This document shows positions 1-9,287 of a stretch of 64,000 nt of DNA, piece by piece. The notes under the pieces were generated by a model. It had not been told where the DNA came from, made no database searches, and saw nothing but the letters and a program-made list of their open reading frames with translations. The stretch's first letter is position 1. Every line of letters starts with the position of its first letter. This DNA is from Croceivirga sp. (GTDB lineage Bacteria > Bacteroidota > Bacteroidia > Flavobacteriales > Flavobacteriaceae), in NCBI GenBank assembly GCA_028284935.1, contig JANQQQ010000004.1, forward strand, positions 1 through 64,000. The letters run 5' to 3'. Both the position numbers and the translations under genes were made by a program.

Positions 1-100
1 TTTCCCAAAATGGAAATCCTTGCAATTAACTATCTTCGGTACGGGCGGACATTTTCCTTTGGAAAAGTCCGCAACCAATCAGACACAAGACCGTTGTGCA
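1..100 (+). repeat. attC-like site s0, right part (window edge)
   Basis: Only the right arm of the site lies in the window. It ends in CCGTTGTGCA, whose GTT (93-95) opens cassette 1. The body closely matches the sites at 9111, 18517 and 20207 (subfamily C, with CTTCGGTACRGGCGGACATTTT in pieces and a TACACGAGACC-type right arm). The array therefore began before this window. Confidence 0.75.
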
Positions 101-115
101 CAACTCATCAACCAT

Positions 116-2008
116 ATGAAAAAGTACTTTATAATTTTATTGATTCTTACGCTCTCCATTGACGCTTTATGTCAACAAAGCATATCCATTGAGAAAACAG
201 ACTGCTTTTTGGATGACTGCGACCAGTTTAAAAATTATCCCAACATTGAATTCGGGTACCTTAATGTGCCTGAGGACTATGAAAATCATACTGGTAGATG
301 GATAAAAGTGGCCTTTACACTTGTAAAAAGTACGGTGGACAATCCTGAACCAGACCCCATACTCGTCTTTGGGGGAGGTTGGGGACAACCGGAGCTCGAT
401 TTGACCCTATGGCAATCAAATATCATTCCCGCTAAGAACAGGGATATTATCTTATATGATTACCGGGGGTCCGGCTACTCGGAACCTAACTTATGCCCCG
501 ATCTGGGTCAAAAACACTTGGACCTGGTAAAGCAAGACTTAGCCTTTGATGCATTCAATAAACAACTCAACCAGCAATTCTATACTTGTTTTGATGAACT
601 TAAACAGCAGGGAATTGATTATCGCCAATATGGCACGGCAGTCAAAACCATAGATGCCCTAAAGCTCATTGAACAACTTGGGTATAAAACGATCAACCTA
701 TTTGGTGTCTCAAACGGTACCATGGGGATTCAGGGTTTTATTCGAGCTGCGGAAGGGTCCAAGGTTGAAATACGATCCATTTACAGCGATTCCAATGTTC
801 CAATGAGGGATTATCAGCAAGGGGATTTGGGCGTACTCTACAAGGATGTTTTGGAAAAAATATTGGACGAATGTGCCGAGGACCCCAGCTGTAATACTGC
901 CTATCCCAACCTCAAGGAGCGTTTTCATGCCTTTTTGAAGGCTTCCATGAGCAAGCCTTTAATCTACAATGGTGAAACCAAAATAGTATTCAATACCTAT
1001 TTGGTAAATTCTGTGATTCACCAGTTGCTATACAATCCCACTTTGCATAAGGATATCCCACTATTACTGGAGGCATTTATTGCCAATGAATTGGACTTTT
1101 TGGGCATCGGCATCTATCCCGCACTAGAGGAAATACTTTTGGAATCGAACGGAACTTCGGTCATTAATTATACCTACGACTGGAAAGCCAGGCAAGAACA
1201 AGTGGCTGCCGAATATGAGGAAACCAAAAAGAACATCCCAGAATATATGTGGGCGGATTTTTGGCTGGATTTTTACACCACGGATACTATGATTACTTAT
1301 AATCCTAGGGATACCATACCCGTGACCAGTGATGCCCCCGCATTGATTGTTGCCGGAACCTTTGATCCCATTACCGCTCCGGAGTACAGTAGAATAATGA
1401 AAGGTAGGTACCCTAACGGTTACTATTTTGAATACCCTAAGGCCGGCCATGGAGTCTTTACTACGCCATGCGGCAACGAGATGCTCAATGCATTTCTAGA
1501 ACAACCTGAGGTACAGCCCAATAGTGACTGCATACAACCGCTGGCGACTACGCCCATCCCTTTTACCACTTCGCTCTATGCCAATACTAAAATCAGTTCC
1601 CTGATCAAGAAGGTAGCGATGGACCAGAATATTTTATGGATAATGATACTCACTGTTCCTTTGTTATTGGGGCTGGTATACCTTATACGTGCTTTGACCG
1701 GGGCCATCCGCAAAAAAACAGCAGATAGGTTTAAGACACTTTTGTTCTTGTCGGTCTTAGCCTTCTTAATTGGATTAGGGTACTACATGTTCGCTACCCT
1801 AAGTTTAGGAGGGCTAACCCTCTTTTTTGGCCTTGTGAATAGCGCAACATGGCTGCCATGGTTCTGTTTGGTCCTCATGATTTTAGGTGCGGTACAGCTG
1901 TTCCGAATGGTCAAGGAATCGCAATACAGCTTCTGGAACTTGGGGGCCCTAATCTCCGTTGTTTTGGTGCTCATCACCGCATTTACCTATGGTATCCATG
2001 TCATTTGA
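116..2008 (+). CDS. Secreted alpha/beta hydrolase (TAP-like) with C-terminal membrane segments
   Basis: This 630-residue protein starts with a signal peptide (MKKYFIILLILTLS..). The track ORF begins upstream at 20, but that part lies inside attC-like sequence, so ATG 116 is preferred. A nucleophile elbow GVSNG lies near residue 198. A C-terminal TAP-type segment carries Asp (GTFDPITAP, about 415) and His (AGHGVF, about 444), completing a Ser-Asp-His triad. The family includes proline iminopeptidase-like peptidases and esterases. Unusually, about four hydrophobic helices follow from residue 505, anchoring the catalytic domain outside the inner membrane. It is the single gene of cassette 1. The substrate is not evident. 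Confidence 0.8.
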   Translation: MKKYFIILLILTLSIDALCQQSISIEKTDCFLDDCDQFKNYPNIEFGYLNVPEDYENHTGRWIKVAFTLVKSTVDNPEPDPILVFGGGWGQPELDLTLWQSNIIPAKNRDIILYDYRGSGYSEPNLCPDLGQKHLDLVKQDLAFDAFNKQLNQQFYTCFDELKQQGIDYRQYGTAVKTIDALKLIEQLGYKTINLFGVSNGTMGIQGFIRAAEGSKVEIRSIYSDSNVPMRDYQQGDLGVLYKDVLEKILDECAEDPSCNTAYPNLKERFHAFLKASMSKPLIYNGETKIVFNTYLVNSVIHQLLYNPTLHKDIPLLLEAFIANELDFLGIGIYPALEEILLESNGTSVINYTYDWKARQEQVAAEYEETKKNIPEYMWADFWLDFYTTDTMITYNPRDTIPVTSDAPALIVAGTFDPITAPEYSRIMKGRYPNGYYFEYPKAGHGVFTTPCGNEMLNAFLEQPEVQPNSDCIQPLATTPIPFTTSLYANTKISSLIKKVAMDQNILWIMILTVPLLLGLVYLIRALTGAIRKKTADRFKTLLFLSVLAFLIGLGYYMFATLSLGGLTLFFGLVNSATWLPWFCLVLMILGAVQLFRMVKESQYSFWNLGALISVVLVLITAFTYGIHVI

Positions 2009-2016
2009 AGAAAAGC

Positions 2017-2156
2017 TGTGCACAACAAGGGCTATAATTCAGCGTGGCTGAAGAACTAAAATGAAACTAAAAACTAAACATACAGCTGATTTCTTTTGCG
2101 GAACGATTCCAGCGAATCATGCCACACCGAAATCATAGCCGAAACCGTTGTGGTGC
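2017..2156 (+). repeat. attC-like site s1
   Basis: R'' TGTGCACAAC (2017-2026) is the exact reverse complement of the start of its own cassette (GTTGTGCACA at 93). The left L box is AAGGGCTATAATTC and the right L box is AATCATAGCC. R' GTTGTGGTGC at 2147 opens cassette 2. Confidence 0.85.
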
Positions 2157-2165
2157 ATTATAAAA

Positions 2166-2471
2166 ATGATTACGGTAGAAGAAATAAAACAAGAAATAAA
2201 AAACCAGAATATTGTAACTGTTAGCGGAATTGAATCTGACTTGGAATTTCTCTTGTGGGATTTAACCGAAATGGACAAACTCAATAAAGCTTATCAAGTT
2301 GAAAAATATCACCTTGGACATTATGCAATTGGCTCAGACGGTGGACTTGAAATGCTGACTGTGGAATTTAATACTGGAATAGTATATAGAATTCCATTTA
2401 TTTCAATTGACAACAATGAAAAAATAAAAGTGTCGGACTCAATTGCCGAGCTGATTAAATTAAATAAATAA
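2166..2471 (+). CDS. SUKH/SMI1-KNR4-like putative immunity protein
   Basis: This is a 101-residue protein. The track starts it at a TTG inside the recombination core; the ATG at 2166 is preferred. The segment YAIGSDGGLEML followed by an acidic C-terminal half resembles the glycine-rich core of SMI1/KNR4 (SUKH) proteins, which often neutralise polymorphic toxins. It is shorter than most SUKH proteins, and no toxin gene sits beside it. It is the sole gene of cassette 2. The family call rests on motif impression only. Confidence 0.5.
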   Translation: MITVEEIKQEIKNQNIVTVSGIESDLEFLLWDLTEMDKLNKAYQVEKYHLGHYAIGSDGGLEMLTVEFNTGIVYRIPFISIDNNEKIKVSDSIAELIKLNK

Positions 2472-2474
2472 CGA

Positions 2475-2589
2475 CACGCCAACAATGGCCATAACCCATG
2501 CCTACCGCTTAGCCATTTTTTCCTAACTTCAATTAACTAAAAAATGCCTGGCACTGGCCACCGGGTCATAGCCGGGACCGTTGTGGCTA
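2475..2589 (+). repeat. attC-like site s2
   Basis: R'' CACGCCAAC matches 7 of 9 positions with its own cassette start GTTGTGGTG (2147). The L boxes are ATGGCCATAA and GTCATAGCC. R' GTTGTGGCTA begins at 2580. The loop (CCTACCGCTTAGCC .. CTGGCCACC) is shared with the site at 26711 (subfamily F). Confidence 0.8.
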
Positions 2590-2604
2590 ATTTGAATCAA
2601 CTGA

Positions 2605-3369
2605 ATGAAATTATTTGGAAGAATACGACACAAACTAATTTTAGATAATAAAAAAGCTCAATATCTGAAGTATGCTTTAGGAGAAATTGTATTGGTCGTA
2701 ATCGGAATTTTGATTGCTTTACAAATCAACAATTGGAATGAATCAAGAAAAGGCGATATGGCCTTAAAAGAGTATTTAGTAAAAATCAAATCCAATACTT
2801 TGGACGATATGTTCGAACTAGACTCGCTAGCAACCGGAAGGAGACAAATAGCCGAGCTATGTAAACAGGCACGTGCTAGTATTTTGGATAAGACGGAAGA
2901 TGATAACACTGTGCTTTTTATGGCTAGTGGTTGGGCATTTATTGACCTCTATTTTAATCCTAGTATTGGTGGGTATGAAGCATTAAAAAATTCAAATTAC
3001 TATGGAAAAATCAACAATACGGCGTTGGATTCGCTTTTAACACGATACCATACCATTATTGGTGAGATCGCATTAAATGAAAAGAGTTATAATGAATATG
3101 CAGAAAGTCAAGAGGCATATCTTTCCACTCAATTTGACAGGTCTTTGATTTTGGCATATGCCTTTCTACCGCCCGATTCCCTTAACATTAGAGCCACTCC
3201 ACAAACTGAGTATTTTACCGACTTTAAGGAATATACTTCATTTGCTGCCTATCGAAACGTTATTAGTTTAGCTGCCTGGCAGTTTGATACGATGATTCAT
3301 CGATACAATGAACTAGAGGATGTAGGCTTAAGCATTATTGAAGAAATAGACGCGATTATCGAAGATTAA
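2605..3369 (+). CDS. DUF6090 family membrane-anchored protein
   Basis: This 254-residue protein has the N-terminal signature of DUF6090: a basic stretch, YLKYALGEIVLVVIGILIA as a single membrane helix (about 23-45), then QINNWNE. The rest is predicted helical and periplasmic. The family is common in Flavobacteriaceae and its function is unknown. It is the first of two genes in cassette 3, and the next ATG follows its stop by 3 nt, so the pair is surely co-transcribed. A link with the downstream hydrolase is possible but not shown. Confidence 0.8.
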   Translation: MKLFGRIRHKLILDNKKAQYLKYALGEIVLVVIGILIALQINNWNESRKGDMALKEYLVKIKSNTLDDMFELDSLATGRRQIAELCKQARASILDKTEDDNTVLFMASGWAFIDLYFNPSIGGYEALKNSNYYGKINNTALDSLLTRYHTIIGEIALNEKSYNEYAESQEAYLSTQFDRSLILAYAFLPPDSLNIRATPQTEYFTDFKEYTSFAAYRNVISLAAWQFDTMIHRYNELEDVGLSIIEEIDAIIED

Positions 3370-3372
3370 AAA

Positions 3373-4401
3373 ATGATAAAAAACAAAAAAGTCAAATTGA
3401 TTGCGCGCATTGTGTTGCTTGTTGGAACAGCAATATCCCTATTTTTTGTGCCATGGATTTTGGTAAAGGCATGGATTTTACCGTTACCCGATACGGTTCA
3501 AGAACAAGTGGATGAAGCCATCGGTCATGGATTTGATGGAATAATTGTTTATGTAGACGAAGCAGGAAAACCACCAGCATTCTATACAGGTGGTTGGAAG
3601 GATAGAAAAAATAGAATACCTGCCAACCCAAAATCATTATTTAAAATTGCAAGCATCAGTAAGTTGTATACCGCTGTAGCACTTACAAAATTGGTAAAAG
3701 AAAAGCGTTTGTCTTTTGATAATAAGCTAACGGATTACCTTCCAGAACTTAAAGAGAGAATTGAAAATGCAGAAGAAATTACCTTAAAAATGATGGTTCA
3801 ACATCGTTCTGGTATTCCAAATTTTACAGACAATCCAGCTTATTGGGAAAACGAGCAAGAAAATGGCAATAATGCTTTAGATTTTGCCCTCGACCTACCA
3901 GCCAGTTTTAAACCTGATAAGGGCTATGAATATTCGAATACGAATTATTTGTTGCTTCGCAGGATAATGGATGATGTTTTAGGGTATAGCCACAATCAGT
4001 ATATCAAAGAGAAAATATTGACTCCTCTAGCGCTGAATAACACTTTTTTTTCGATTACTGAAGTCAATTTAGATGATGTTATGAGCGGATATTACGTTGG
4101 CTATGATGAAGACTTTAAAGCTAACGAGTATGGAATGTTAGCAACAGCGGAAGATGTGGGTATATTCTTGCGAGCATTAAACGATGGTTCAGTTTTTAAC
4201 GAGGGAGAAAAGGAATTTTATCCTTACGAATTTAACCATGGAGGTTTGGTTGTAGGTTATCAGAGTCTTGCAGAATACCACAAAGATATTGATGCTGTGG
4301 TTGTTCAATTCATTAACACTACTGATTTTGAAGGTTATGAATGGAATTTATCGGAAATTACAATTAACCGAATTGTGAAAATAATTAGAAAGAAAAACTA
4401 G
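3373..4401 (+). CDS. Serine beta-lactamase family hydrolase
   Basis: This 342-residue protein has an N-terminal membrane helix (about 7-30) followed by a class C/AmpH-like beta-lactamase domain. The SxxK motif is SISK near residue 94, the Y-x-N motif is YSN (EYSNTNY), and HGG replaces the KTG box. Family members are D-amino-acid peptidases, esterases or beta-lactamases; the sequence does not show which. It is the second gene of cassette 3, translationally close to the DUF6090 gene. Its TAG stop touches the R'' box of the following site. Confidence 0.8.
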   Translation: MIKNKKVKLIARIVLLVGTAISLFFVPWILVKAWILPLPDTVQEQVDEAIGHGFDGIIVYVDEAGKPPAFYTGGWKDRKNRIPANPKSLFKIASISKLYTAVALTKLVKEKRLSFDNKLTDYLPELKERIENAEEITLKMMVQHRSGIPNFTDNPAYWENEQENGNNALDFALDLPASFKPDKGYEYSNTNYLLLRRIMDDVLGYSHNQYIKEKILTPLALNNTFFSITEVNLDDVMSGYYVGYDEDFKANEYGMLATAEDVGIFLRALNDGSVFNEGEKEFYPYEFNHGGLVVGYQSLAEYHKDIDAVVVQFINTTDFEGYEWNLSEITINRIVKIIRKKN

Positions 4402-4538
4402 CCATAACAAAATGTGTATAAGTAATAGTGGTTTAAGTGATAAAACCAAAGTATAAACATAAAGCTACGGTTAGCACAAAACCAAAAGGTTTGTGAGTAT
4501 AAATCCCCTACTACTCATACACGAGAACGTTGTGTGTA
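4401..4538 (+). repeat. attC-like site s3
   Basis: R'' GCCATAAC matches its own cassette start GTTGTGGC (2580) with one mismatch. The L boxes differ from most sites (TGTGTATAAG and CTCATACACGAG). The site at 11277 is clearly the same subfamily (D). R' GTTGTGTGTA begins at 4529. Confidence 0.8.
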
Positions 4539-4550
4539 ATTATAAAATAA

Positions 4551-5387
4551 ATGAATAAACCAAAAAAAATAGATGCGGTAAACTTGATGTTTGAAATTGA
4601 CAAATTACTCATCGAGTTATTAGAAAGCTTATCCCCAGATGATTGGGAAAAGCAAACTATTGCACCAAAATGGAAAGTAAAAGACGTGGCTGTTCATCTT
4701 TTGGATGGAAATTTAAGGCACTTGTCAATGCTTCGTGATGGCTATTTTGGTGAAAAACCAGAGGAAATTAACTCTTATCAAGACCTAATAGATTTCTTTA
4801 ATAGGTTAAACGCTGACTGGGTAAAAGCTACAAAACGCTTGAGTCCAAAAGTAATTATTGACTTATTGAAAGTAACAGGTAAAGAAACTTGTGAATTTAT
4901 AGCCACTCTAAACCCTGATGATAAAGCTGTTTTCTCAGTTGCGTGGGCTGGCGAAAATGAATCTAAAAATTGGTTTCACATTGCAAGGGAATATACTGAA
5001 AAATGGCATCATCAACAGCAAATTAGATTTGCGGTAGGAAGAGAAAAAGACTTACTAAGAAACAAGTGGTTTTTACCTTATTTAGATACATCAGTTAGGG
5101 CACTTCCGCATCATTATCGAGATGTAGATGGTGAAAATATGGACTTAATCAAATTTACTTTTATTGGTGAATCTGAATATTCTTGGTTTTTACTTTATGA
5201 AAATAGTTGGAAACTATTGACCGATACGAATTTAGAACCTAAATGTGAGGTGATAATAAAGAATGAATATGCTTGGAAAATATTCACTAAGGGTATGAAA
5301 AGAGACGAAGCAATAAAAGCATCGAAAATAATCGGAAATGAAACTCTTGGGAAAAAAATATTTGATTTGATTGCTGTAATGGCTTAA
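4551..5387 (+). CDS. DinB-superfamily / maleylpyruvate-isomerase-like protein
   Basis: This 278-residue cytoplasmic protein has the N-terminal four-helix-bundle pattern of the DinB/MDMPI_N superfamily: DWEKQT..WKVKDVAVHLLDG and later an AREYTEKWHHQQQIR helix. The histidines in HLLDG and in the WHH segment would form the metal site of these putative thiol-dependent transferases. The C-terminal 90 residues resemble the alpha/beta cap seen in mycothiol-dependent isomerase-like proteins. The substrate is unknown. It is the sole gene of cassette 4. Confidence 0.7.
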   Translation: MNKPKKIDAVNLMFEIDKLLIELLESLSPDDWEKQTIAPKWKVKDVAVHLLDGNLRHLSMLRDGYFGEKPEEINSYQDLIDFFNRLNADWVKATKRLSPKVIIDLLKVTGKETCEFIATLNPDDKAVFSVAWAGENESKNWFHIAREYTEKWHHQQQIRFAVGREKDLLRNKWFLPYLDTSVRALPHHYRDVDGENMDLIKFTFIGESEYSWFLLYENSWKLLTDTNLEPKCEVIIKNEYAWKIFTKGMKRDEAIKASKIIGNETLGKKIFDLIAVMA

Positions 5388-5395
5388 AAATAACT

Positions 5396-5557
5396 ACACG
5401 CAACAATGGCTATATTTCATTGCTGCCCTCCTACGCTAACAATTTTAATTAAATTTAATCGCAAACGAATAAGCCGTGGCAATACGTTCAACAGTGCCTT
5501 CCTCTCGCTCCGCTCGTCGGAGGCAATAACGAAATCATAGCCTTACCGTTGTGTATA
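5396..5557 (+). repeat. attC-like site s4
   Basis: R'' ACACGCAAC matches its own cassette start GTTGTGTGT (4529) at 8 of 9 positions. It belongs to subfamily B (TTCAACAGTGCCTTCCTCTC and GGAGGCAATAACGAAATCATAG), shared with 17654, 22299 and 31478. R' GTTGTGTATA begins at 5548. Confidence 0.85.
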
Positions 5558-5587
5558 ATTTAAGTATACTTAAACTTAACCTAAAAG

Positions 5588-6385
5588 ATGAGAGTCTTAT
5601 TCTTCCTTTTATTCATTATTACCGCTCAATTCGGAACGTCACAATCCGATTATTTTAATGGGAAAAGAACGTATTGCGAGTTCATCGATGATGATTCAAA
5701 AAAGAAATATGAGCTTGGTATAATATGCATCTCGATGTGGGAGAGATATGGCGGAACAGCTGTTGATATATTTATGGATCTTGCAAAGAAAGATAGTACC
5801 TTTTGCGACGCTTATTTCTTTCTAGGCTACAGTCTACGACTACTGGACAGAGAAGAAGATGCAGTGAAAATGTATTACATCGCGGATAGTCTTGCAAACA
5901 ATAAATCTATAGAATTCAAACAGAACTTAGCAGTAACGGCAGGTCGGATTGGATACACAGATCTTTCACGAAAAAAATATCAGGAAATGATAGAATATTT
6001 CCCATACAGTCCCGAGGGGTATTACGGGGTTGGTGCTTCCAGCCTTTTCTTAGGTGATTATGAAAATGGCTTGAATCATATCAATGATGCGATTCATATT
6101 TACGAAAAGCTCAACAAAACTATTGGGGATGAAGTTTATTTTAATAAGGCGGTCTTGCTAACACTACTTGGAAGATTTGAACAAAGCATAAGTTTGTTCG
6201 ATAAAATAAAAAGTAGGGATATTGTAAAAGATGATATGTACAAAGTTTATTATTCATACAGTCTCATAAAGATCGGAAAAAAAAGAAATGACAATAGAAT
6301 GATCAAAAAAGCGAAAAAGCTCAAAGAAAAAGTAAATGACCTTTCACTTATAAATGACGATATAAGCAGAGAATTTAACGAATAA
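5588..6385 (+). CDS. Secreted TPR-repeat protein
   Basis: This 265-residue protein has a signal peptide (MRVLFFLLFIITAQFGTSQ). Two or three tetratricopeptide-like helical pairs follow, for example CDAYFFLGYSLRLLDREEDAV, SPEGYYGVGASSLFLGDYENG and EVYFNKAVLLTLLGRFEQS. Such repeats bind partner proteins; no enzymatic motif is present. The C-terminus is very lysine-rich. It is the single gene of cassette 5. Confidence 0.7.
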   Translation: MRVLFFLLFIITAQFGTSQSDYFNGKRTYCEFIDDDSKKKYELGIICISMWERYGGTAVDIFMDLAKKDSTFCDAYFFLGYSLRLLDREEDAVKMYYIADSLANNKSIEFKQNLAVTAGRIGYTDLSRKKYQEMIEYFPYSPEGYYGVGASSLFLGDYENGLNHINDAIHIYEKLNKTIGDEVYFNKAVLLTLLGRFEQSISLFDKIKSRDIVKDDMYKVYYSYSLIKIGKKRNDNRMIKKAKKLKEKVNDLSLINDDISREFNE

Positions 6386-6389
6386 AAAC

Positions 6390-6527
6390 TGTACACAACA
6401 ATGGCTATAATTCAACTTTCCCGTTGAACCTAAAACAAAACCGCTAACTTTAAAATCGCTCGATTTCTTTTTTGAAAAATCCTAACGGATTTCCCAAGTC
6501 GAAATCATAGCCGGACCGTTATGACCA
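6390..6527 (+). repeat. attC-like site s5
   Basis: R'' TGTACACAAC matches its own cassette start GTTGTGTATA (5548) at 8 or more positions. The local R' GTTATGACC (6518) does not pair with it beyond the AAC/GTT. It is subfamily A, with TTCAACTTTCCCGTTGAACC and GATTTCCCAAGTCGAAATC. Confidence 0.85.
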
Positions 6528-6540
6528 ATTACCGAGTACT

Positions 6541-7458
6541 ATGAATCCCATCAAAAATCTTACCTATTTCCTTTCCATTTTTGTTTTAAATCTTGGTTTT
6601 ACCCAGAATCTAAAACTCGACCTAGAAGTAGGGAAAACTTATTATCAAACTGCTCAAAACCATTTTATAATGACCCAGAAGATAGAAAATGAGGAATCTA
6701 CTGTTGAAACGGGCATAAATGGGAAAATGAGTTTTAAGGTAACCGGTAAAGATCTTGACAGTTACCATCTTGACGTGAAATTTCAAACCCTTGAAATAGA
6801 TATGAAGTCACCATTTGGAGACACTTATATAAATTCAAACGATTCGTCCTCTACCGATGTTTTTTCCAAACTTCTTAGACAAATGATTTCTAGTACTTTT
6901 AAGGTTAAAATGTTTCAAAATGGTTTTGTCAAAGAAATTGATATGGACAGTCTTTTTTCAGGACTACTTGAATCTTTTCCTGAAATTCCTAGATTCCAAA
7001 AGAGAGGTTTAATCGAAAAACTAAAACAGGCATATGGGGAAAAAGCATTCAAAGGAAATCTAGAGATGATTACCGCGATATTTCCAAACAAAAAAGTCAA
7101 TATCAACGACAAATGGAGAAATGAGATAAAATTGGAAAGCGGGATGTCCGCACAAATGAAAAATGAATTTACACTTAAGGAATACAATAAAAAATTTGCT
7201 TTAATTGAATTAAATTCTGCTACAAAGACCAACGACAAAGATTCCTACGTTCCCATCAATGGGAATCCAATGAAATACAACCTACATGGAACAATGAAAG
7301 GGGTAATTAAAATTGATACGAAAACAGGTTGGATCATTGATTCCGAAATGGTTCAAGATTTTAAAGGAACCATTGAAATGAAAGATGCCAAAAACAACGA
7401 AACAATATATTCCGTTCCAACTACATTTGACAATAAAATGATTATTAAAGGAAACTAA
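6541..7458 (+). CDS. Secreted DUF6263-like protein
   Basis: This 305-residue protein has a signal peptide (cleavage near GFTQ). The body is beta-rich: an opening LEVGKTYYQ strand, a TGINGKMSFKVTGK segment, a central helix (LIEKLKQAYGEKAF) and a closing DTKTGWI-ID..MVQDFKG stretch. This is the pattern of DUF6263, a periplasmic or surface family of unknown function in Bacteroidota. It is the sole gene of cassette 6, starting 23 nt after the R' box. Confidence 0.6.
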   Translation: MNPIKNLTYFLSIFVLNLGFTQNLKLDLEVGKTYYQTAQNHFIMTQKIENEESTVETGINGKMSFKVTGKDLDSYHLDVKFQTLEIDMKSPFGDTYINSNDSSSTDVFSKLLRQMISSTFKVKMFQNGFVKEIDMDSLFSGLLESFPEIPRFQKRGLIEKLKQAYGEKAFKGNLEMITAIFPNKKVNINDKWRNEIKLESGMSAQMKNEFTLKEYNKKFALIELNSATKTNDKDSYVPINGNPMKYNLHGTMKGVIKIDTKTGWIIDSEMVQDFKGTIEMKDAKNNETIYSVPTTFDNKMIIKGN

Positions 7459-7461
7459 AAC

Positions 7462-7595
7462 TGACCATGACAATGGCTATAATTCAACCCTACCCTTAAG
7501 TGCCTTTCCAAATAATCTTAAGTTAGGGCAACTTAAATTAAACGGCGCGATTTCATCCCTTCTGGGCCGCAATCATAGCCGAACCGTCGGCAATA
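7462..7595 (+). repeat. attC-like site s6 (GAC/GTC core)
   Basis: R'' GACCATGAC matches its own cassette start GTTATGACC (6518) apart from transitions. R' GTCGGCAAT begins at 7586. Both cores are changed (AAC to GAC, GTT to GTC) so that they still pair with each other. The loop resembles the site at 30722 (subfamily G). Confidence 0.75.
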
Positions 7596-7609
7596 ATTTA
7601 AATGGTTTT

Positions 7610-9106
7610 ATGAAAAGAATATTCCTTACGATTTTAAGTATTTTGGTTTTAACCGCTTGTGAATCTGATAATTCTCCGGACACGATGACGGATGATGAGA
7701 TATCAGAAGGGATGGATGATAATGGTGAAGACGAACAAGACGATGACGACCCTGACCAGGAAGATGATGATATTATTAATGAAGATTTTTTTAATCTTCT
7801 AGTAGGTGATACTTCAAAAACCTGGAAAATTAAATCTGCGACCGTTGAAGGAAGTAATGGGAATTCAGACATCACCTTAAGGGCAAATGTGCAAGATGAT
7901 GAGTTTCTCTTTAAAGCCGAAGGGAATTTAAATAGCGGGGAATTTAGGGGACAATTGATTTGGAAGGAACGAAAAGTTTATGACTGGGCCAACAATGGAG
8001 CCAGTGATGCCTACCACCGTCCCAGGACCTTGGATTTTGATATCAACGAGGATGGCATCTTAATGACCTCAGAAATACAGCTGGAATTAAATGAAAATAT
8101 GGAAGTTCAAGGCTTTATACTTCTACAAAACAGCGAAACTATTTCCATTTCCTTGAAAGAAAAGCAGATGGAAGATTACAAAAGTATTCCAACTGCTCTG
8201 GATTTCGAATTTGTTGAAGACTTCAACAACATCCTTAGCTCTACAAAATCCACTGGTTTCAGAGCATCTTACCAAAATAACAATCTTTATCTATCCTATA
8301 GGGACGATGCCAATGGCAGGGTAAGGAAAGTATTCAAATATGACCCAGTAGGAAAAACATTGGATTCCACCCAAATCTCATTTCAGGGTAGCGAGTTTGT
8401 ATCCAGTAGATTGCATTTCTTCGACAATAAATTGGTTGTGATGGGAAGTGCCTTTATTTCAGAATTGGATTTATCCTTAGATCAAGAATTGAATACAATT
8501 TCTACCGGACTCGCCCAAAATTTATCGAGAGCAGGTACTGCTGCGGTTGATAATGCTATATATGTTCTCGGTGGGGATACCGGTATCTTTAACGAGCCCT
8601 ATCCCAACCATATTATTAGAATCTACGAAAATGACCCACTTGGTCTTAAGGATGAGTTTACTTTGAACACCCCCAGAAGATTGGCCGAAGGGGAAATTGT
8701 GGACGATATCATTTACATATTCGGTGGTGAAAACGTTGAAACAGCTGGTTCCACTGATGGTATTTTCATTTATGACAATCTAGTTACCTATAATTTGGTG
8801 GATAAAATAGTGGACGTGATACCGTTGTCGGTAGAAATGAACTATACCTCTGCTGTTAGATACGAGAATTTAATATTCGTTGCGGGAAGAAGCGCTGTAA
8901 CCAATATGGACACCCAAATTGTTTTTGGCGCACTCAACACAGAAACAAAAAATTTTAACGAGATTCCTTTCAGCCTTGAAAACCTGACCAGTGATGAATT
9001 CAATATTGAGGCCATGACCGTTTTAGAAAACACATTATATGTGGCATTGGCAAAAAAAACGAATTCTACCATTACCATTCAGGCCGTAAATCTTGAAAAT
9101 CTATAA
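7610..9106 (+). CDS. Kelch-like lipoprotein with acidic linker
   Basis: This 498-residue lipoprotein has the lipobox LTAC (SILVLTACESD). A strongly acidic linker of Asp/Glu (about 24-60) follows, typical of surface-exported Bacteroidota lipoproteins. Residues about 60-180 form a beta-rich domain (DTSKTWKI..). The C-terminal 300 residues contain kelch-like blades ending in GG motifs (YVLGGDTG, IYIFGGENV, RYENLIFVAG), suggesting a beta-propeller. No catalytic motif is seen. It is the single gene of cassette 7, one of the largest single-gene cassettes. Confidence 0.7.
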   Translation: MKRIFLTILSILVLTACESDNSPDTMTDDEISEGMDDNGEDEQDDDDPDQEDDDIINEDFFNLLVGDTSKTWKIKSATVEGSNGNSDITLRANVQDDEFLFKAEGNLNSGEFRGQLIWKERKVYDWANNGASDAYHRPRTLDFDINEDGILMTSEIQLELNENMEVQGFILLQNSETISISLKEKQMEDYKSIPTALDFEFVEDFNNILSSTKSTGFRASYQNNNLYLSYRDDANGRVRKVFKYDPVGKTLDSTQISFQGSEFVSSRLHFFDNKLVVMGSAFISELDLSLDQELNTISTGLAQNLSRAGTAAVDNAIYVLGGDTGIFNEPYPNHIIRIYENDPLGLKDEFTLNTPRRLAEGEIVDDIIYIFGGENVETAGSTDGIFIYDNLVTYNLVDKIVDVIPLSVEMNYTSAVRYENLIFVAGRSAVTNMDTQIVFGALNTETKNFNEIPFSLENLTSDEFNIEAMTVLENTLYVALAKKTNSTITIQAVNLENL

Positions 9107-9110
9107 TCAC

Positions 9111-9270
9111 TATTGCCAACAAGGTGTATAATTAATTGTGGCTTTATTCCTAGGACGGAATCCCTTTCAATCAATTATCTTTAGGTCACACGGCGGACAT
9201 TTTCCTGGCTTCGACAAACTCAGCCTACACAAACAGTCCTCAACTAATCATACACAAACCATTGTAAGAA
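9111..9270 (+). repeat. attC-like site s7
   Basis: R'' ATTGCCAAC complements its own cassette start GTCGGCAAT (7586) at 8 of 9 positions. It is subfamily C (AAGGTGTATAATTAATTG). The right arm carries a TTCGACAAACTCAG insert. The R' core is ATTGTAAG at 9261, with A in place of the usual G. Confidence 0.8.
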
Positions 9271-9287
9271 ATTAAAATAGTACTTAT

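Noticed and set aside
1124-1450. Opposite-strand ORFs such as 1124-1450, 7573-7875 and 58041-58319
   Set aside because: They lie wholly within strong coding regions on the other strand and show no domain or start context. They are shadows of the real genes.
2475-2589. Reading the repeats as simple rho-independent terminators
   Set aside because: They end in a conserved GTT core rather than a T-run. Their end sequence also pairs with the start of the same cassette, which terminators would not do.
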